Source of the DNA: Clostridiaceae bacterium | GTDB lineage: Bacteria; Bacillota; Clostridia; DSM-8532 | Direction of reading: 5' to 3' | Length of the DNA: 64,000 bases | NCBI GenBank assembly: GCA_012521105.1 | Contig: JAAYNA010000122.1 | Coordinates: forward strand, 1 to 64,000 | Shown here: piece after piece, positions 33,546 through 43,377 of the stretch | Layout: the number at the start of each line of letters is the position of its first letter | Numbering within the stretch: the first letter of the stretch is position 1 | Translations under genes and position numbers: made by a program | The notes under the pieces: generated by a model | Databases searched by the model: none | The model's input: the letters and a program-made list of their open reading frames with translations, nothing else | What the model was told of the DNA's origin: nothing

Positions 33546-34291
33546 CAGATTAATTTTTTCAGCGTTATGGCATCCTCGAAAAATTGTTCTACACTATTAT
33601 CTCTTACAAATTCCAGCATAGCATAGCGTTCTCCGGGTGCCTGCCTGATTATTTCTATGTACTGTTCCCACTCTTCAGCGCCTGATTCCAGGGGAAGCTT
33701 TTTCCCGTCAATCCAATGAAATACATGAATATTTGAAAGATAGGGCAAAATGGAATGCAAACCATTAATACGCTCTTCAACATTCATTTCCTGTGACGGC
33801 TGCCAATATGTTCTTATATTATCATGGTTAATTTCCTTTAATAATTTCAGGCACGAATCATTTGTGTCGGTAAGGGTTTTTTTATGGAACTCAAATGCTA
33901 TCTGAATATTTTCTTTTTTTGCAGCATTAGTTATTCGCTGTGAATCTGTTACTACATTGTTCCAATACTCTTCATTTGCATCGGAAGACCCAACAGTACC
34001 TGCCCATACACGTATAACCGGGGATTCCAAAGCTTTAGCTGTTTTAAGTACATCACCGAAACTAAACTCGTTTTGCTCTCCAACCCTGTAATATGAACCA
34101 TATGCAGCAACTTTCAGTCCTGCATCTTTTGTTAACTTTAATACTCGCTTTGCGCAATCAGTATCGCCGTGGGGAACATGCTTATCTCCTCCCCATTCGA
34201 TACCATCCAGCCCTGCCTTTTTGGCAAGTTCTATAACTTCTTCGGGTGTAAATTGTCTGAATGTTACAGAAACAAGACCTGAATAAATCAT
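33545..34291 (-). CDS. Sugar phosphate isomerase/epimerase-like TIM barrel
   Basis: A 248-residue xylose-isomerase-like (AP endonuclease 2 fold) protein. Visible: an EVIELAKKAGLDGIEWGGD start, metal-site residues in IQIAFEFHKKT and the end NIHVFHWI and GERYAMLEFV. Such enzymes isomerise or epimerise free sugars and inositol or keto-sugar derivatives with a divalent metal. It overlaps the oxidoreductase gene at 34288 by four bases (ATGA), suggesting that they act on the same substrate in sequence. The precise reaction is unknown. Confidence 0.83.
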   Translation of the reverse strand: MIYSGLVSVTFRQFTPEEVIELAKKAGLDGIEWGGDKHVPHGDTDCAKRVLKLTKDAGLKVAAYGSYYRVGEQNEFSFGDVLKTAKALESPVIRVWAGTVGSSDANEEYWNNVVTDSQRITNAAKKENIQIAFEFHKKTLTDTNDSCLKLLKEINHDNIRTYWQPSQEMNVEERINGLHSILPYLSNIHVFHWIDGKKLPLESGAEEWEQYIEIIRQAPGERYAMLEFVRDNSVEQFFEDAITLKKLI

Positions 34292-35532
34292 AGCTGCTCC
34301 TTTCTATCATTTTCAGCTTGCGGATAATATGAATAATTGGTAAGGTTTATTTTCTTTCCGGGTTTTGCCCACGCAATATCCATTTCGCTCGGCAATTTCC
34401 ATAGGTCATAGCATTCTGTTAAAGCTTCAGCCAATCCTTCCACATAAATTATTTCATCATCCGACTTGAATGCCCTCTTTTTGACCAAATTTTCAGGAAA
34501 GACAGTAATCTCGGGCATTGATTCCTGCATTCCATTAATAGATAAGATATGCGAAAATGCTGCTTCCGGACCGCATGAAACAGGTTTACCTTCCTGAACC
34601 TGATTAATAAACCTTAATAATTTCGTGTAACTGTCAATACGCGGGATATTGTAGGGAATAATGGTTCCATCGTTTAAGTGAGCTTCGAAGGAAATTTCTC
34701 CTTTTATATCAGAATAGAAAATCTTCCCTTCTGTAAACTCATAGCAAAACTTAAGTATGTTCCCTGTCTCTTTTCCATGGGCATGAGAAGCAACAAACAT
34801 TATCTCCACATCTTCATCGGTGAAAATCCTGGCTGCTACAGTATCATAGTTTTCAATGTTATTTGCCCGGTATAACTCGGCCTGTACTGTTACCGGAACA
34901 GAGCTTGTGTATTTGCTTTTGCCTGTAACAAAGAACATATTATGCAGGTAGTGAGCAGTAGCGTTATTTGCAATACTATCAAGCACCCATCTTCCTGAAG
35001 CATCTTTCTTTTTTCCGGCCCAGTTTCTACTGTAATACTTTAGTCCTCTAGGCCATAATGCAATTGTCTTTAGCCTTTTTGCACGCCCGAAAACACCTGA
35101 CTGTATGTCTTGTTTCAATTGCTGAATTTCATCGCTGAATGACCACTGATAGCCGATTGCAAGAATTTTCCCCGACTTGTCTCTTGCTTCCATCATCTTT
35201 TTTGCATCCTGCACCGTTGCACTGATGGGTTTTTCGCACAAAACGTGGCTTCCCATTTCTAACGCGTAACAAACCTGTTCACAATGAAATTGTATTGGAG
35301 ATGCAATAATTGCGTAATCTGCAGAGCAACTCGAATAGAAATCTTTTAAACTTCTGAAAACAGGAATTTCTCTTTTTCTTACTTCGTCCATACATGCACA
35401 ATTTTCCGGGTAAGGCTCAACAACGCCTGCTATTTTTATTCTATCCCTGTCACAATTGTTAATAATTCCGTTAAAATAAGTATGTCCGAACCCTCCGATT
35501 CCGACAATAACAACCGAAACTGAATGCTCCAT
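34288..35532 (-). CDS. Gfo/Idh/MocA-family sugar oxidoreductase (long form)
   Basis: An NAD(P)-dependent dehydrogenase-like protein of 414 residues, longer than most of the family. The Rossmann start has VVIVGIGGFGHTY, the conserved CEKPIS motif lies near residue 98 and the substrate domain follows. The usual active-site EGGG segment is not seen; WVLDSIANNATAHYLHNMFF stands where a His-bearing helix is expected. The family oxidises or reduces sugars, inositol and cleaved keto-sugars. GGAGG precedes the ATG. It forms a unit with the TIM-barrel gene downstream and a second dehydrogenase upstream. Confidence 0.83.
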   Translation of the reverse strand: MEHSVSVVIVGIGGFGHTYFNGIINNCDRDRIKIAGVVEPYPENCACMDEVRKREIPVFRSLKDFYSSCSADYAIIASPIQFHCEQVCYALEMGSHVLCEKPISATVQDAKKMMEARDKSGKILAIGYQWSFSDEIQQLKQDIQSGVFGRAKRLKTIALWPRGLKYYSRNWAGKKKDASGRWVLDSIANNATAHYLHNMFFVTGKSKYTSSVPVTVQAELYRANNIENYDTVAARIFTDEDVEIMFVASHAHGKETGNILKFCYEFTEGKIFYSDIKGEISFEAHLNDGTIIPYNIPRIDSYTKLLRFINQVQEGKPVSCGPEAAFSHILSINGMQESMPEITVFPENLVKKRAFKSDDEIIYVEGLAEALTECYDLWKLPSEMDIAWAKPGKKINLTNYSYYPQAENDRKEQL

Positions 35533-35563
35533 TGCTTAATTCCTCCAAAATTATGTTAAGTAA

Positions 35564-36571
35564 TTATGCTTCTATACGAACTAAACGTCCATTGGATCTT
35601 TTTATGGCATCTACAATTAAAACAGCTCTAATTGCCGAATGTCCATCAACAAAAAAGGGCTTATTCTCCAAAATGCAGTTGTAAAATAACTGTATTATCC
35701 TGCTATGAGACATCCCCCATTCGGATTTTTTCCCTTTCGGGCTATCACCGGTATAAATTTTTGTTTCATTTTCGGTGATAATTTCCAGCTTGCACTGATC
35801 GACAATAATTTTTGCTTTTTCACAGATTATTTCAACCTGTGCCAGTTTACCACATGTATAGCAATTTGTAAAATGTCCTACCGCACTGCCACCGTTACAC
35901 AGACCAAAATTGGCCATGCAGCTGTCATCAACCTCGTAATCATCGGTATCACGAAGTTTTGTTGCAATGGCTGTAACTGTGCTAATTCCGCCACATAAAT
36001 AATCGAGCAAATCAATTGTATGAATGGCCTGGTTAATGATTACGCCCCCTCCCTCGGTTGCATATTTCCCCCGCCAGCTGGATTCTGTATAATAAGCGCC
36101 ATGCCGGTCCCAAGCCACTCTTGCCATTGCAGATAAAATTTTCCCGTATCTACCGCTTTCAATTGTTTTTTTTGCCATAACAGTAGTAGGGTTCATGCGG
36201 TTTTGGAAGCATACACCCAGGTAGCGATGATTCTTTTCCGAAACTTCAATCATTTTTTTAGCATCACCGGGATGTATGGACATAGGTTTTTCACAAAATA
36301 CATGCTTACCATGTTCCAGGGCTTCAATGGCAAGTGCAGGATGCGTATGATGAGGGGTACAGATATGAACAATATCTACGTTGGGATCAGCAAGTATTCC
36401 TTTATGATCATTTAAAGGAATGCCTCCATACCGCTTTGAAAACTCTTTTGCTTTTTCTTCAATAATATCCATACAGTATAATAATTCGCCATTGGTGCTT
36501 TTTAAAACTGCATCACCGTGGTTTTTAGATATTGCCCCACAGCCTATAATGGCTATACCCAGTTTCTTCAT
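35564..36571 (-). CDS. Gfo/Idh/MocA-family sugar oxidoreductase
   Basis: A 335-residue standard member. The NAD-binding start reads IAIIGCGAISKNH, the catalytic-lysine motif is FCEKPMS, and the C-terminal domain has the typical EGGGVIINQAIHTIDLLDYL, with the active-site His. It acts on a sugar or sugar acid; the exact substrate is unknown. GGAGATG precedes the ATG. It lies 34 bases after the AraC regulator gene and 31 bases before the next dehydrogenase. Confidence 0.88.
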   Translation of the reverse strand: MKKLGIAIIGCGAISKNHGDAVLKSTNGELLYCMDIIEEKAKEFSKRYGGIPLNDHKGILADPNVDIVHICTPHHTHPALAIEALEHGKHVFCEKPMSIHPGDAKKMIEVSEKNHRYLGVCFQNRMNPTTVMAKKTIESGRYGKILSAMARVAWDRHGAYYTESSWRGKYATEGGGVIINQAIHTIDLLDYLCGGISTVTAIATKLRDTDDYEVDDSCMANFGLCNGGSAVGHFTNCYTCGKLAQVEIICEKAKIIVDQCKLEIITENETKIYTGDSPKGKKSEWGMSHSRIIQLFYNCILENKPFFVDGHSAIRAVLIVDAIKRSNGRLVRIEA

Positions 36572-36605
36572 ATGTACATCTCCGTTTCATTCATATTGTA
36601 TTTCT

Positions 36606-38939
36606 TCAGGTGCAAAGCTCTTTTTCCATTGCTTCTTTAAATTGTCCGGGGGTTATACCTTCACTTTTTTTAAACACACGCATAAAAGTACGCAGACTTC
36701 CATAACCTACCCGCTCAGAAACCGTCTCCAGCTTATGTCCGGCTAATATCAGCTTTTTTGCTTCTTTCAGGCGCATACTGTTTATGTAGTTTGAAAGACT
36801 TTGACCTTCATATTCCATAAAGGTACGTGAAAGGTTAACCACATGTACTCCCAGCTTATCTGCAATCATACTCACATTCAGGTTCTTGTCATTAAATTTA
36901 CTTTTTACTATGGCAATACACTGCTTATGAAGAGCAGCTCCCTCAAGTTTGTTTTTCTCTGAGCTTTGTTCCCGAATCAGTTTACAGACAACATGAACGT
37001 TCTTTTCTATTTCACTGCACATCACATTAAGGTTATTTTCCTGCAACAGAGCCTGGAAGGATAATTGCGGAAAATTGTACTTCTTCTTTTCCAATTGATT
37101 AATTACCTTAATTATGGTTCCAACTATATTAACAACTAAATAGCGTATAGTTACGGGAGTTGAATTGTTTTCTATATTTAAGTTTATCACTTTTTCTATG
37201 GTTTCAATGACAGCCTGTTCATTGCCTATTTTCAAATTATTAATAATATGGTTCTCCATTTCCACAGGGTAATAGAAATTCTGTTCCATTGGCAGATTAA
37301 CAAGTTCATGATAAAACACAACTTTATCCATATTGAGCATGCTGTTGTATTCAATTACCTGAAGCGCTTCGGAATACGCTGCAGGTATGTTCTTCCATGA
37401 CTTATGAATATTGCTGCAGGCTGATACAAAACGTATTAAAAAATATTTATTAATGGAGTTAGTTATTTGATCAATCTTTTCAGCAACTGTTTCCAATATA
37501 ACATCTTCATTTTCTTTTTGAGGATTAATGATAAAACCTATCAGCCTTCCAATGTGAAAGAAGTATGCTTTCATGTTTTTTTCTCCCAAAAGCTCTTCTG
37601 TGATATTTTGGAAGATTAATCTTATCATTTTATTTTTCTCTCTATCATCAATAACCTCGTTGTCATTAGGGAAAGGCCCCTCTCCATCATATACCAGGAA
37701 GGTTAAAACCAGGAAAAGATCGGACTGGAACCGGATATCATACTTCTCAAGCATATGCAAATCAACCTCATTAATAGCATCCCGGTTCTCGACCAGGCTA
37801 AGCACCAGCTGAGATTTCAGAGTGTTTGTCTGCTGTTTTATAATATCACTTGTGGCTTTCTTTTCGTGCTGAAGCTGTTTTATGGTTTGACTGATATACT
37901 GGAATTCATTCATTGTACTTCCGGCTAAACGCATAGCTGAGTCTTCTATAGATTTCACCACCGATTTAAGCGGCGAATAGTTCTGCCTTAATAGATAATA
38001 AATGGTAATGCCTCCTACAACACAGCACAGGATAATGCTAATAATCATTGTATTCTTAGTGACATTAAATTTGGCTAGGTAGGTCTTTTCTTCCATTAGT
38101 ATTATATATTTCAATTTGGAAGCACTGGAGCTGGTATGTGACGCTATAACTTTTTCCCGGGATAAAGTCATGTTCAAACTGTTTAAACCCGGTTCAAACA
38201 TTGTATAATCCAAATCATGATCATTTATCTGCATATCACCTGATTTATATAACACATTATTTTCATTATCGATAATAAGAAAAGTACCCCGCCCAAAAAA
38301 CTGGTTTTTATAGTTAAGAAAAAGGCTTTCATCCAGAAAAATTAAAATGTTGGCATACATTGAATTATGTTTTGCAAGCATTATCGGACTTACCATTATT
38401 ATTCGGGTTATAGTTTTTCCCGAAGACTCTTTGTCTTCATATGAGAAAAAAACAGTTGATGAATATTTATTATTTATAATATTGTCCCACAAATTTTGGG
38501 GCAGTCCATATTGAGAAATATAAATGTGATAGAAGTCTTCTGAGTTGTTATACGAATAATTAGTTATAGCAATATCGGGACGCGGGAAATAAATCAGAAA
38601 TTCAAATTGCTCTTTTGTGGTAAGCATCAGACGGTTCAGCGTGGTTGTGGCCTGATACAGGTCGTATGCTGAAACTTCGCTCTTGTCTTTTATTGCAAGA
38701 AGCCTTTGAATCATTGGTTCAATGGAAATTTCCGATATAAATGTGTTCGCTTCATGAAGGGCCTGATCCATTTTCATTCGTGCCTGTTCTAAGATTAGTG
38801 AATTTGAATACTTAATCTCATCCTCATATACTGTTAAAAACTTCATCATACTTGCTGTGAAAATAATTAACGGAAGTATTAGTATGGCAATGTATGATAA
38901 AAGCCACTTGTATATAACACTTTTATTATATTTTGACAT
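36606..38939 (-). CDS. Membrane-bound AraC-family regulator (one-component sensor)
   Basis: A 777-residue regulator that joins an extracellular sensor and a DNA-binding domain in one chain. Membrane segments lie at about 10-32 and 295-318 with an external domain of about 260 residues between them; a cytoplasmic stretch follows and the last 100 residues are an AraC HTH pair (LNVSMIADKLGVHVVNLSRTF and LETVSERVGYGSLRTFMRVFK). It has no kinase domain. Proteins of this shape control nearby polysaccharide-use genes. The ATG at 38939 with AGGTGGGGGGC before it is chosen over an upstream in-frame start at 38975. The three genes downstream are within 35 bases of each other, so they probably share its transcript. 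The upstream gap 38940-39272 contains only the hairpin at 39159. Confidence 0.87.
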   Translation of the reverse strand: MSKYNKSVIYKWLLSYIAILILPLIIFTASMMKFLTVYEDEIKYSNSLILEQARMKMDQALHEANTFISEISIEPMIQRLLAIKDKSEVSAYDLYQATTTLNRLMLTTKEQFEFLIYFPRPDIAITNYSYNNSEDFYHIYISQYGLPQNLWDNIINNKYSSTVFFSYEDKESSGKTITRIIMVSPIMLAKHNSMYANILIFLDESLFLNYKNQFFGRGTFLIIDNENNVLYKSGDMQINDHDLDYTMFEPGLNSLNMTLSREKVIASHTSSSASKLKYIILMEEKTYLAKFNVTKNTMIISIILCCVVGGITIYYLLRQNYSPLKSVVKSIEDSAMRLAGSTMNEFQYISQTIKQLQHEKKATSDIIKQQTNTLKSQLVLSLVENRDAINEVDLHMLEKYDIRFQSDLFLVLTFLVYDGEGPFPNDNEVIDDREKNKMIRLIFQNITEELLGEKNMKAYFFHIGRLIGFIINPQKENEDVILETVAEKIDQITNSINKYFLIRFVSACSNIHKSWKNIPAAYSEALQVIEYNSMLNMDKVVFYHELVNLPMEQNFYYPVEMENHIINNLKIGNEQAVIETIEKVINLNIENNSTPVTIRYLVVNIVGTIIKVINQLEKKKYNFPQLSFQALLQENNLNVMCSEIEKNVHVVCKLIREQSSEKNKLEGAALHKQCIAIVKSKFNDKNLNVSMIADKLGVHVVNLSRTFMEYEGQSLSNYINSMRLKEAKKLILAGHKLETVSERVGYGSLRTFMRVFKKSEGITPGQFKEAMEKELCT

Positions 38940-39158
38940 ATTGCCCCCCACCTTTGCTTTCTGCATAATTTTCACGTTTCAATCTAACCCCTCTGGTTGC
39001 TGTCTGATAATCGGTTTATACACAGTATGGAGGTTTTTGCTATAACAGGTCGTATGGATCGTAAACAAACAGAGTTTATAGCCGGTCCCCTGACCCAGGC
39101 AGGTTATTTTGACTTTCGGTCTGTTGTGGGAAACAGATACGCATAATTTTATATCAGA

Positions 39159-39203
39159 GCCTTCCTCCGGCTTACCTGCACAGAAGGCTTACCGGAGGAA
39201 GGC
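39159..39203 (-). terminator. Strong hairpin after the Gfo/Idh gene
   Basis: GCCTTCCTCCGG (39159-39170) and CCGGAGGAAGGC (39192-39203) form a perfect 12-base stem. It lies 70 bases after the end of the operon that finishes at 39273. A clear T run is missing on the minus strand, so a processing or stabilising role is also possible. Confidence 0.5.
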
Positions 39204-39272
39204 CACCTCCCCTGTCGCACCTTATACCGCCAGTATATATGTAAGTTTTAATTTCGCACGAATCGGGTTATA

Positions 39273-40382
39273 TTAAATTTTCCCACCTGCTTTTTCCTTA
39301 AGCATTTTGTAAAACAGCTCACCATCTACCGGAATATCAACCCAGTCACCGCCTGTCCAGGAAGAAAGGTGTATTGCATTGGAAATTTGCAGTCCTTTAA
39401 TCCCGTCAAGACCGGGAGCAATCAGCTCGGTGCCGTTTAATATAGCGTCACAGAAGTTTTGTGTTATGCCAATATGACTGGTCATTTTACCTTCTACCGT
39501 TATTTCTGTTTTTGTACATTCGGGTTTACCAAGCCCTTTTTTGTAACGCTTGTTGAATTCGGGTTCGGGTTCGGATAATTTCCAAAATTCTATTTTTCCG
39601 TCTTCTACAACTAACTTTCCACACTGCCCGGTTATTTCCAGTCTGTTTGTTCCCGGCGCATCTGCTATAGTTGTGATATAACAGCCCGTCGCACCATTTT
39701 CATACTCAACAATGGCATAAACATCATCCTCTACTTCTATATTGCGGTGCTTGCCATAATAAACAACAGACTTAACTCTTTTGGGCATACCACATATCCA
39801 TTGCCACAGATCAAGATTATGAGGATTTTGGTTTAATAACACCCCGCCGCCTTCCCCGGCCCAGGTTGCACGCCATCCACCCTGATCATAGTAGCTCTGC
39901 GATCTGTACCAGTTAGTTATTATCCAGTTTGTACGTGTAATTTCACCCAATTCTCCAGCCTTAATAATTTCTCGTACCTTTTGATAAACAGGGCTTGTTC
40001 TTTGGTTATACATGATTCCGAACACCTTACCACTTTTTTGGGCAACGGCATTCATTTCTTCAACCTGTTTTGTATATACCCCGGCGGGTTTTTCCACCAA
40101 AACATGCAATCCGGCTTCAAACCCTTTTATAGCGTATTCCGGGTGAAAATAGTGCGGGGCAGATACAATAATTGCATCGCACTTCCCCGATTCAATCAAA
40201 TCCTCTGCTCTTTCAAAGGTAGATATCTCCCCACTAATTTTTTTTGCTTCTTCAAGCCTGGCTGGATCAATATCGGCGACTGCTGTTAATTCAGCATTGC
40301 TTACAGCGTTTTCCACCAGATATTTTCCATGCTTTGAACCCATTACACCAAAGCCGATTATTCCAATTCTCACTCTTTCCAT
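39273..40382 (-). CDS. Gfo/Idh/MocA-family sugar oxidoreductase
   Basis: A 369-residue dehydrogenase-like protein. The NAD site is IGIIGFGVMGSKHG, the EKPAGVYTKQ motif lies near residue 98, and the C-terminal active-site segment reads EGGGVLLNQNPHNLDLWQWI. It is the last gene of the long importer-lyase operon and lies 19 bases after a TIM-barrel isomerase gene, mirroring the pair at 33545-35532. GGGGTGG precedes the ATG. Confidence 0.88.
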   Translation of the reverse strand: MERVRIGIIGFGVMGSKHGKYLVENAVSNAELTAVADIDPARLEEAKKISGEISTFERAEDLIESGKCDAIIVSAPHYFHPEYAIKGFEAGLHVLVEKPAGVYTKQVEEMNAVAQKSGKVFGIMYNQRTSPVYQKVREIIKAGELGEITRTNWIITNWYRSQSYYDQGGWRATWAGEGGGVLLNQNPHNLDLWQWICGMPKRVKSVVYYGKHRNIEVEDDVYAIVEYENGATGCYITTIADAPGTNRLEITGQCGKLVVEDGKIEFWKLSEPEPEFNKRYKKGLGKPECTKTEITVEGKMTSHIGITQNFCDAILNGTELIAPGLDGIKGLQISNAIHLSSWTGGDWVDIPVDGELFYKMLKEKAGGKI

Positions 40383-40401
40383 AGTACCACCCCGAATAAG
40401 T

Positions 40402-41166
40402 TTATTTCAAGTCTAATTCTTTCAATATCTTTAAGGCTTTAGCAGCATCATTTTCAAAATCTTCTGTTTTACCTTCAATACTCATCCTGCCCTGATAATT
40501 AATTTCTTTCAATGCACCAAAAAATTGTTCAAGAAGGTTGTCTGAAGAGACAGGATATCTTCTTCCATCACGTGTTGCAATATGTGTATGCATTAGGGTT
40601 CCAACCCTTGTTATATTACTCATTGGTTCATTTTCGGTGAACATATGAAAACTATCTGCCAAAAGCCCAACATTGTCCATATTCACTTCTGCCTGTATCA
40701 TTGCTCCCTCTGCAACAGAGTTTATTGTGTTGGATTCATTTCTGTTAAGAGGTTCTATCACAACGGTGATCCCATATTCCCCGGCTATTTCACCGGTCTT
40801 ACCGATAACATCCACTAATCTCCTATGTCCTTCGCCAAAGCTCATCCCTGCGGGAATTGTTCTGCATTTACCGCTTCCAAAAACAACTATCTGGCCGGAT
40901 AATCTTTTAACACGTTCAAAAGCTCGGTGCAGATAGTCATGAATAGTCATCCAGTCTGTAGATTGATCCAATAGATTCATTGTTTTTGGAAACAGGATAT
41001 TAAAACATTCCACTTTTATTTCTGAGCTATCTGCTCGTTTTGCAAGCTCTTCAAAATCTGCCTTTTCCATTTGAGCCAATTTGGATATGTTGGCTTCAAT
41101 GTAGTCAAAACCAAGCTGCTGCAGTTTTTCAATATTTTCAATTGATGTACATACACCAAATCTCAT
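40402..41166 (-). CDS. Sugar phosphate isomerase/epimerase-like TIM barrel
   Basis: A 254-residue xylose-isomerase-like TIM barrel. Metal-ligand stretches include ITVVIEPLNRNESNT with a conserved Glu, NVGLLADSFHMF with Asp and His, and MSIEGKTEDF near the end. These match the keto-sugar 3-epimerase / hydroxypyruvate-isomerase-like part of the family. It stands between the lyase gene and a Gfo/Idh dehydrogenase, so a role in converting the released sugar or uronate is likely. Confidence 0.85.
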   Translation of the reverse strand: MRFGVCTSIENIEKLQQLGFDYIEANISKLAQMEKADFEELAKRADSSEIKVECFNILFPKTMNLLDQSTDWMTIHDYLHRAFERVKRLSGQIVVFGSGKCRTIPAGMSFGEGHRRLVDVIGKTGEIAGEYGITVVIEPLNRNESNTINSVAEGAMIQAEVNMDNVGLLADSFHMFTENEPMSNITRVGTLMHTHIATRDGRRYPVSSDNLLEQFFGALKEINYQGRMSIEGKTEDFENDAAKALKILKELDLK

Positions 41167-41194
41167 TATCTTAACCCCCCTACAAAGGTAAATA

Positions 41195-43234
41195 TTATTT
41201 CATGCAAGCCTTCTCAATACTGATATCTTCAGTTAACAATACAACCTTTCCTGTTCCGTCTATTTCAACATCAACCCTGTCCAAATCCCCGCTGCCTTTG
41301 ATATTAACACCATTTGGTGCTACCACCGAAACAAAACGTATTGGAACAGGACCTTTTGCACTAAGAAAAATTTGCGGAATTGGACTGCGGACTGAATAAC
41401 CATATGATACCCAACCGCCTATTGGGTCTTCGCTCCCTTTAAGGTAAACTGAGGACACACCTTCATTCAGTAAACTTATATAGTTAAATTCAGTACCCTT
41501 TGGTGTTGTATACCGGTAATTATTTCCGCCGATATTCTTAAGTTCACCGGGAGCAAAATTGAAATACAACCTGAAATCATGCTCCTTTTCCCCAAGGCCT
41601 GTCAATTGATCATCTATTATATAAATGTCACCATTTAGTCGAATTACACGGCGCCTGTGAAATACAGGGTCCTCCATAAATGCATATCCATTATGGGACA
41701 AATCAATAATGCTATAATTTTCAGTTTCTTCAAAACGGTGGCAGTATGTTCTCACTCCACGTATTCGTTCCACACCAGGCATACTACCCATTTCATGGTC
41801 ATCTATGTACAGTGTGTTGTGAGCACACGCTGAAAGGAAATAATGCCTCCAGTTTCTCCAACACGAGCTGTTGTAAATATATCTTCCGCTATCAATAAGA
41901 ATATCTTCACCTTTTATATGCAGCTCAAAATGCAACTGGTCATTATGGGAATGAGTGCTTCTTTCGCCTCTTTCCAGTTGAATTCCATGCAAATGAAAAT
42001 AACTGTCGTGTTTTTCCCATCCTGTACGCATAACATAAATTCCCTGATCTATCATGGGGTAATTACGCTGTTTCGGGGGTTCACCCTGAGTTCCTCCCGA
42101 TGCAAAATATAAGAAGTCTTTTCTTCCTGTCAGGTCATAAAATTTTCTGAAATAAGCTCTTATTTCGTTCAGATCCTGTGGGTAAAAGGATAAATTCATT
42201 CCCTCATACGGTGAGGTATCACAGCGGCGGGCCAGAAGATCATTTCTGTCGGCATCACCTATCATTGGTGTGGAAAAATCCGGCTTTACAAGTTTCATAA
42301 GAAATTCTGCTGATTTTTCTAATGTAGGAAATCCATAGGGAGGCACCGGAATATTATTTTTTACGCACATTTCCCATGCCTGCAGAAAGGCAATACTTGA
42401 CACCATATGATATATAGGGGTGCGCTCCATATGTACACCATCATTGTCAAAAGAATATTTAAGTTCATGCATAACACGGCGGTAACCGGTATTAAACCAG
42501 GTCCCTGAGTTTTTCATTTCGGGGAACATTATACCCAATTGAAGCAGCGCACTGGATTCCATGGTAAGCCAATTACTTGAACTTCTGTGATTGCTGTAAT
42601 GGGATACTAAAAAGTCTCCGTGATCGCATATCATATTGAGGAAAACAATCCAGCCTTCCCTGTCCCATTCTTTTGAAAATCTGAAGGCTATATAGCATGG
42701 AAGCCAGGTTGTATAAATACGAATTCCAGCTTCTATTTCTCGCCAAGGATGTGATGGGTACTTCAAGTCTGGAGTTTTATTCTGAACATATTCATCATAA
42801 CTTTCAATTGGCCATGCTTTCGAAAAGCTTTTAAGTTGATCTACAAATCCCCGGGTATACTTTTCATCCCCTGTTAAGACATAAGCTCTGGCCAACACCT
42901 GCCATTGTAAAGTTCTAAAAAGTGTCCAGCTCCACTCATTATCTTTAGATGTTTCAACAGTGGGATTAAAGGTCCAGTCTATTTCACCATCAAACTGATG
43001 TCCGTATAGATTAAGGTTTAATACATCTTCAGCCTCTTCGAATATTTTATCATCCTTTAACTTCTCCATATCTTCTCTTTTAAACAGGTATTCGGGCTTT
43101 TTCCGGGTGGAAAAATGCTTGATAACCTCATCTATGCATCCATCTAAGTCCTTATTCTGATACTTTTGCCTGGCAGAAGCAAGCTCAGGAAAATCTAAAT
43201 TTATACGCTCAAGAAGCTTTACAATCGTCTCCAT
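41195..43234 (-). CDS. Heparinase II/III-type polysaccharide lyase
   Basis: A 679-residue lyase without a signal peptide. The N-terminal alpha/alpha toroid (about 60-360) contains SHPWREIEAGIRIYTTW and NWLTMESSALLQLGIMFPE; the C-terminal beta domain (heparinase II/III-like) contains STHSHNDQLHFELHIKGEDI and GRYIYN. Lyases of this class cut uronic-acid polymers or oligomers (heparin, alginate, other acidic glycans) by beta-elimination. The lack of a secretion signal implies action on imported oligosaccharides in the cytoplasm. The ORF opens at 43330, but the ATG at 43234 with AAAGGA six bases before is chosen. The true substrate is unknown. Confidence 0.85.
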   Translation of the reverse strand: METIVKLLERINLDFPELASARQKYQNKDLDGCIDEVIKHFSTRKKPEYLFKREDMEKLKDDKIFEEAEDVLNLNLYGHQFDGEIDWTFNPTVETSKDNEWSWTLFRTLQWQVLARAYVLTGDEKYTRGFVDQLKSFSKAWPIESYDEYVQNKTPDLKYPSHPWREIEAGIRIYTTWLPCYIAFRFSKEWDREGWIVFLNMICDHGDFLVSHYSNHRSSSNWLTMESSALLQLGIMFPEMKNSGTWFNTGYRRVMHELKYSFDNDGVHMERTPIYHMVSSIAFLQAWEMCVKNNIPVPPYGFPTLEKSAEFLMKLVKPDFSTPMIGDADRNDLLARRCDTSPYEGMNLSFYPQDLNEIRAYFRKFYDLTGRKDFLYFASGGTQGEPPKQRNYPMIDQGIYVMRTGWEKHDSYFHLHGIQLERGERSTHSHNDQLHFELHIKGEDILIDSGRYIYNSSCWRNWRHYFLSACAHNTLYIDDHEMGSMPGVERIRGVRTYCHRFEETENYSIIDLSHNGYAFMEDPVFHRRRVIRLNGDIYIIDDQLTGLGEKEHDFRLYFNFAPGELKNIGGNNYRYTTPKGTEFNYISLLNEGVSSVYLKGSEDPIGGWVSYGYSVRSPIPQIFLSAKGPVPIRFVSVVAPNGVNIKGSGDLDRVDVEIDGTGKVVLLTEDISIEKACMK

Positions 43235-43314
43235 AAACATTCCTTTCCTACATTTTTCTATATTTAATGATCCATACTTAATTCCCAGCATATCGAAAAT
43301 TCTAAACATGAATA

Positions 43315-43347
43315 CCTGACCTGATTGCATTAAGCAATAAGGTCAGG
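43315..43347 (-). promoter_or_regulatory. Stable hairpin after the binding-protein gene
   Basis: CCTGACCTGATTGC (43315-43328) and GCAATAAGGTCAGG (43334-43347) pair with one mismatch around a five-base loop. It lies between the binding-protein stop (43378) and the lyase start (43234) with no T tract, so it may raise the level of the binding-protein RNA relative to downstream genes. Confidence 0.6.
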
Positions 43348-43377
43348 CTTTGCATTATTTATTATTTTAAAAGGTAA

